This document shows, one piece after another, positions 63,700-64,000 of a stretch of 64,000 nucleotides of DNA. Below the pieces are notes generated by a model. That model ran no database searches, was not told the DNA's origin, and saw nothing but the letters and a program-made list of their open reading frames with translations. The position numbers and the translations under genes are program-made. The stretch is taken from contig CAZGFD010000014.1 in NCBI GenBank assembly GCA_964525045.1, positions 43,452 to 107,451 on the forward strand, read 5' to 3'. The stretch comes from G020348185 sp964525045. GTDB taxonomy: Bacteria; Nitrospirota; Nitrospiria; Nitrospirales; UBA8639. Every line of letters begins with the position of its first letter. The first letter of the stretch is position 1.

Positions 63700-64000
63700 T
63701 TTGACGCCCACCCATTTCCTCGGTAAACTGTTTCAAAACCTCTCTCTCGTTCGGGTACAGGGTTTGAGGGTTTAACTGCCCGCTTCAAACCGGATACTTT
63801 ACCTCCCCAGATATTTCAAATTCGTTTTCCCAAGACGTCACCCTCCGCATTGATGCTTTAGAAGAACCTTCCTCGATTTTACCTTAACCCCGCGGTCTCC
63901 GAAGAATGGGTAAAGGTGAAAATTTCTCGAGCTATACTCGAAAGTAGTGTCTGAGGAAAGTTGAAAAAACGCGGCGTCTCGGGTTGAATTGGGTGTTGCG
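63700..64000. other. window end, no gene seen
   Basis: About 300 bases downstream of the peroxidase. No coding frame or motif that I can support. Confidence 0.4.

Overview
The window looks like a chromosomal segment of a Gram-negative, aerobic, redox-rich bacterium of roughly 50% GC. My best guess is Nitrospirota, Nitrospira-like. That guess rests on recognition of gene types: a two-cupredoxin copper oxidase fused to cytochrome c, a form IV RuBisCO-like protein, a small CxxC zinc-ribbon protein beside a sigma factor, and a secreted filamentous-haemagglutinin-type protein. No marker gene such as rRNA is present, so it stays an inference. There is one run of 100 Ns (13704-13803).

Layout. 1-7.3 kb: HrpB helicase (cut by the window edge), a di-haem cytochrome c peroxidase, a DapF-like protein that has lost both catalytic cysteines, and a YeiH-type transporter. 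7.5-11.1 kb: a four-gene operon (thioredoxin, MDR oxidoreductase, pirin, DUF5069) facing away from its probable TetR regulator, with matching palindromes in front of both. 11.3-17.7 kb: an ABC exporter with an extra N-terminal domain, a repeat-flanked assembly gap, an inositol monophosphatase, a copper oxidase-cytochrome c operon led by tiny ORFs, and a YHS protein. 17.8-21.0 kb: a second TetR module whose 16-bp operator occurs twice and seems to control DsrE, a PNPOx-like flavoprotein, a zinc-ribbon protein and an ECF sigma factor. 21.2-28.9 kb: DUF1330, a TetR remnant, an alpha/beta hydrolase, a MOSC-reductase-ferredoxin fusion, a quinone reductase, an SGNH protein and a beta-carbonic anhydrase.

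28.9-36.8 kb is a gene-poor stretch with repeats, then a run of exported proteins: a cupredoxin-like protein, a subtilase, a Cys-rich lipoprotein and a 1176-residue TpsA-like adhesin. 36.9-41.8 kb is a lexA-imuB-dnaE2 mutagenesis cassette without imuA, preceded by a palindrome overlapping its promoter. 42-48.5 kb: a TPR protein, tiny membrane proteins, PlsC, DUF2490, VKOR-thioredoxin and YjbQ. 48.7-52 kb: a PLP decarboxylase divergent from the RuBisCO-like protein. 52-64 kb: a decayed cytochrome c, a SufR-like regulator, FAH and SGNH proteins, glutathionyl-hydroquinone reductase, an AGCS symporter, small sensor-type proteins, an SDR, a fatty-acid hydroxylase, a lipoprotein and an animal-type haem peroxidase.

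Many genes handle quinones, electrophiles, thiols or peroxides, so much of the segment reads as an oxidative and electrophile defence region with DNA-damage mutagenesis beside it. A MITE-like repeat with GGGGTCAGTTCTTGAACT ends is scattered through 14.7-29.3 kb. Starts were moved to the best Shine-Dalgarno site where one was visible. No tRNA, rRNA or CRISPR was seen.
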